Assembly: GCA_038326995.1 (NCBI GenBank)
Contig: JBBQKP010000202.1
Span: forward strand, 1-6,255
Source: JBBQKP01 sp038326995
GTDB taxonomy: Bacteria > Planctomycetota > Phycisphaerae > Tepidisphaerales > Tepidisphaeraceae
Length of the DNA: 6,255 bases
Reading direction: 5' to 3'
Shown piece after piece: positions 5,162 to 6,255 of the stretch. Within the stretch, counting starts at the first letter, position 1. Every line of letters starts with the position of its first letter. The translations under genes and the position numbers were made by a program. The notes under the pieces were generated by a model. That model did not search any database and was not told where the DNA came from. It saw only the letters and a program-made list of their open reading frames with translations.

Positions 5162-6255
5162 ATGAGCCAAATGACCTGTATTAAAACGATCCTGTTAGCA
5201 ACCGTGTCTGCGTCCGTCGTGGGCGCGTTGACGACGGCCGCGTTAGCACAGGCTGACCCGCAGTTCGACCCGCCGGTCAATTACTATTCGAGCGCGACGG
5301 GCACCGGCTCGGCGCTTAAGACGCAGCTTTACGACATCACTCGCACAGGATTTATCTCTCGCAGCTTTGATACGGCCAGGCAGGCACTGGGTGTGATTGA
5401 CCGCGACCCAGCCAACAGCAGCAATATCATTTTGTTTTATGATCGCCGCAGCGTGCGAGGCACGTGGGACAGCGGCGTGACGTGGAACCGCGAGCACTCA
5501 TGGCCGCAAAGTTTGCAAGACACCAGCACCCCGTCCGATTCCGACCTTCACGCCCTTCGCCCGACGACGCCCAGCGTCAACAGCAACCGTGGCAACCTTG
5601 CCTTCGGCACGATTAACGCCAACACGCTGCCCACGACTTTCGGCACGGTCGCTTCGAACAACGGTACGGGCACGTACTTTTTCCCCGGCAATCCAGACCG
5701 GGGCGACGCCGCCCGCGCTGCTTTTTACATGGCTACGCGATACGGGCAGAGCCAGACCCACAATCTCTCTTTGAAGAACGGGCAGGCCGTTCAATATCAG
5801 ATGGGCGATCTCGCATCGCTGCTTCGGTATCACTATCAGGATCCGGTGGACTCGCTGGAGCGTCGACGAAACCAGACTGTTTTTTCGCAGTCGCTCAACC
5901 CAAGTTTCTATCAGAATAATCGCAATCCGTTCGTCGACAGGCCGGAATTCGTGTGGGCGATTTTTGGAACCAGCGCCAACGACTCGCAAATTTCAGTCTC
6001 AATTCAGGCGCCCGCCCCGGCCGTGCCGACAAACGGCGCGACTGCGGTGAACGCCGACCTCGGCAGAGTGATCGTCGGCTCATCGCTCGCGACGCGCGCG
6101 GTCTCGATCAACAAAACCGGCACGACGCCGACCACTTACGACATCGCCGTCTCGGGCTCAATCAGCAGCACGATCAACGGCACTCGCCGCGCGTTTGATT
6201 ACGGCAATCAGACGCTTGCGACAACGGTCAGTTACACCGGTTCGATAAGCGCCGC
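5162..6255 (+). CDS. Secreted endonuclease I family nuclease with C-terminal extension, 3' truncated
   Basis: The frame runs open from ATG 5162 to the window end, 364 codons without a stop. Residues 1-29 are a signal peptide cleaved after ALA, so the protein is exported. The nuclease domain spans about 50-275 and carries the EndA/NucM (endonuclease I) marks: WNREHSWP with metal-ligand E111 and general-base H112, DLHALRPT (128-135), and SVNSNRGN (138-145) whose asparagines include a likely metal ligand. PDRGDAARAAFYMATRY (178-194) follows, then DPVDSLERRRNQ with E233, and NRNPFVDRPEFVWAIF (253-268). Such enzymes degrade DNA non-specifically with Mg2+. After it, residues 280-364 are Ser/Thr/Gly-rich and beta-prone, resembling the repetitive or choice-of-anchor modules of large exported planctomycete-type proteins. 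A surface sorting signal or dockerin could follow beyond the edge. The Shine-Dalgarno is weak; ATG at 5171 is an alternative start. Confidence 0.88.
   Translation, partial: MSQMTCIKTILLATVSASVVGALTTAALAQADPQFDPPVNYYSSATGTGSALKTQLYDITRTGFISRSFDTARQALGVIDRDPANSSNIILFYDRRSVRGTWDSGVTWNREHSWPQSLQDTSTPSDSDLHALRPTTPSVNSNRGNLAFGTINANTLPTTFGTVASNNGTGTYFFPGNPDRGDAARAAFYMATRYGQSQTHNLSLKNGQAVQYQMGDLASLLRYHYQDPVDSLERRRNQTVFSQSLNPSFYQNNRNPFVDRPEFVWAIFGTSANDSQISVSIQAPAPAVPTNGATAVNADLGRVIVGSSLATRAVSINKTGTTPTTYDIAVSGSISSTINGTRRAFDYGNQTLATTVSYTGSISA

Noticed and set aside
5498..5989. 163-codon minus-strand open frame, with a further one at 5243-5497
   Set aside because: Both are antisense to the endonuclease I gene, whose conserved motifs cover exactly this stretch on the plus strand.
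1..6255. CRISPR arrays, tRNA or rRNA genes, insertion sequences, attachment sites, defence or biosynthetic clusters
   Set aside because: I saw no spaced direct repeats, cloverleaf with CCA-type end, transposase motif or known defence gene. The window reads as housekeeping and envelope genes.

Overview
The window looks like ordinary chromosomal DNA from a GC-rich (roughly 58%) bacterium with a Gram-negative type envelope: it has cleavable signal peptides, a probable lipoprotein and a periplasmic PBP4-type penicillin-binding protein. Three things suggest Planctomycetota, perhaps Phycisphaerae: weak or absent Shine-Dalgarno signals on most genes, a stand-alone homing-endonuclease-associated-repeat protein, and a secreted endonuclease I with a beta-rich C-terminal extension. 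This placement is inference from protein style, not from a marker gene.

Layout. Positions 2-169 (+) hold the 3' end of a bacterial PH-domain membrane protein gene. It overlaps by 4 bases a gene for a basic 201-residue protein (166-771, +) built from three homing-endonuclease-associated repeats with no nuclease domain. Converging on it from the right is a minus-strand series of four genes. In transcription order these are proA (4883-3585; proline biosynthesis), a dacB-like D,D-carboxypeptidase/endopeptidase (3500-1965; peptidoglycan), a probable lipoprotein alpha/beta-hydrolase esterase (1919-1149), and a small one-pass membrane protein with a Ser/Gly/Asp-rich tail (1124-777). Gaps are 84, 45 and 24 bases. 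A hairpin followed by a T-run, read on the minus strand at 723-753, could end this transcript. It lies inside the 3' end of the convergent repeat-protein gene.

A 278-base divergent spacer (4884-5161) separates proA from a plus-strand gene for a secreted endonuclease I family nuclease (5162 to the window edge). That gene has no stop in the window and is cut in its C-terminal extension.

How the genes work together. dacB, the lipoprotein esterase and the small membrane protein all act at or beyond the inner membrane and may form an envelope-related group. proA is a cytoplasmic housekeeping enzyme without proB beside it. The two left-end genes are probably co-translated.

The window shows no CRISPR array, tRNA, rRNA, transposase or recognisable defence system. 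The most notable non-gene signals are three 12-base-period tandem duplications at separate places (proA N-terminus, dacB signal peptide, nuclease leader) and the terminator-like hairpin embedded in a convergent coding region.
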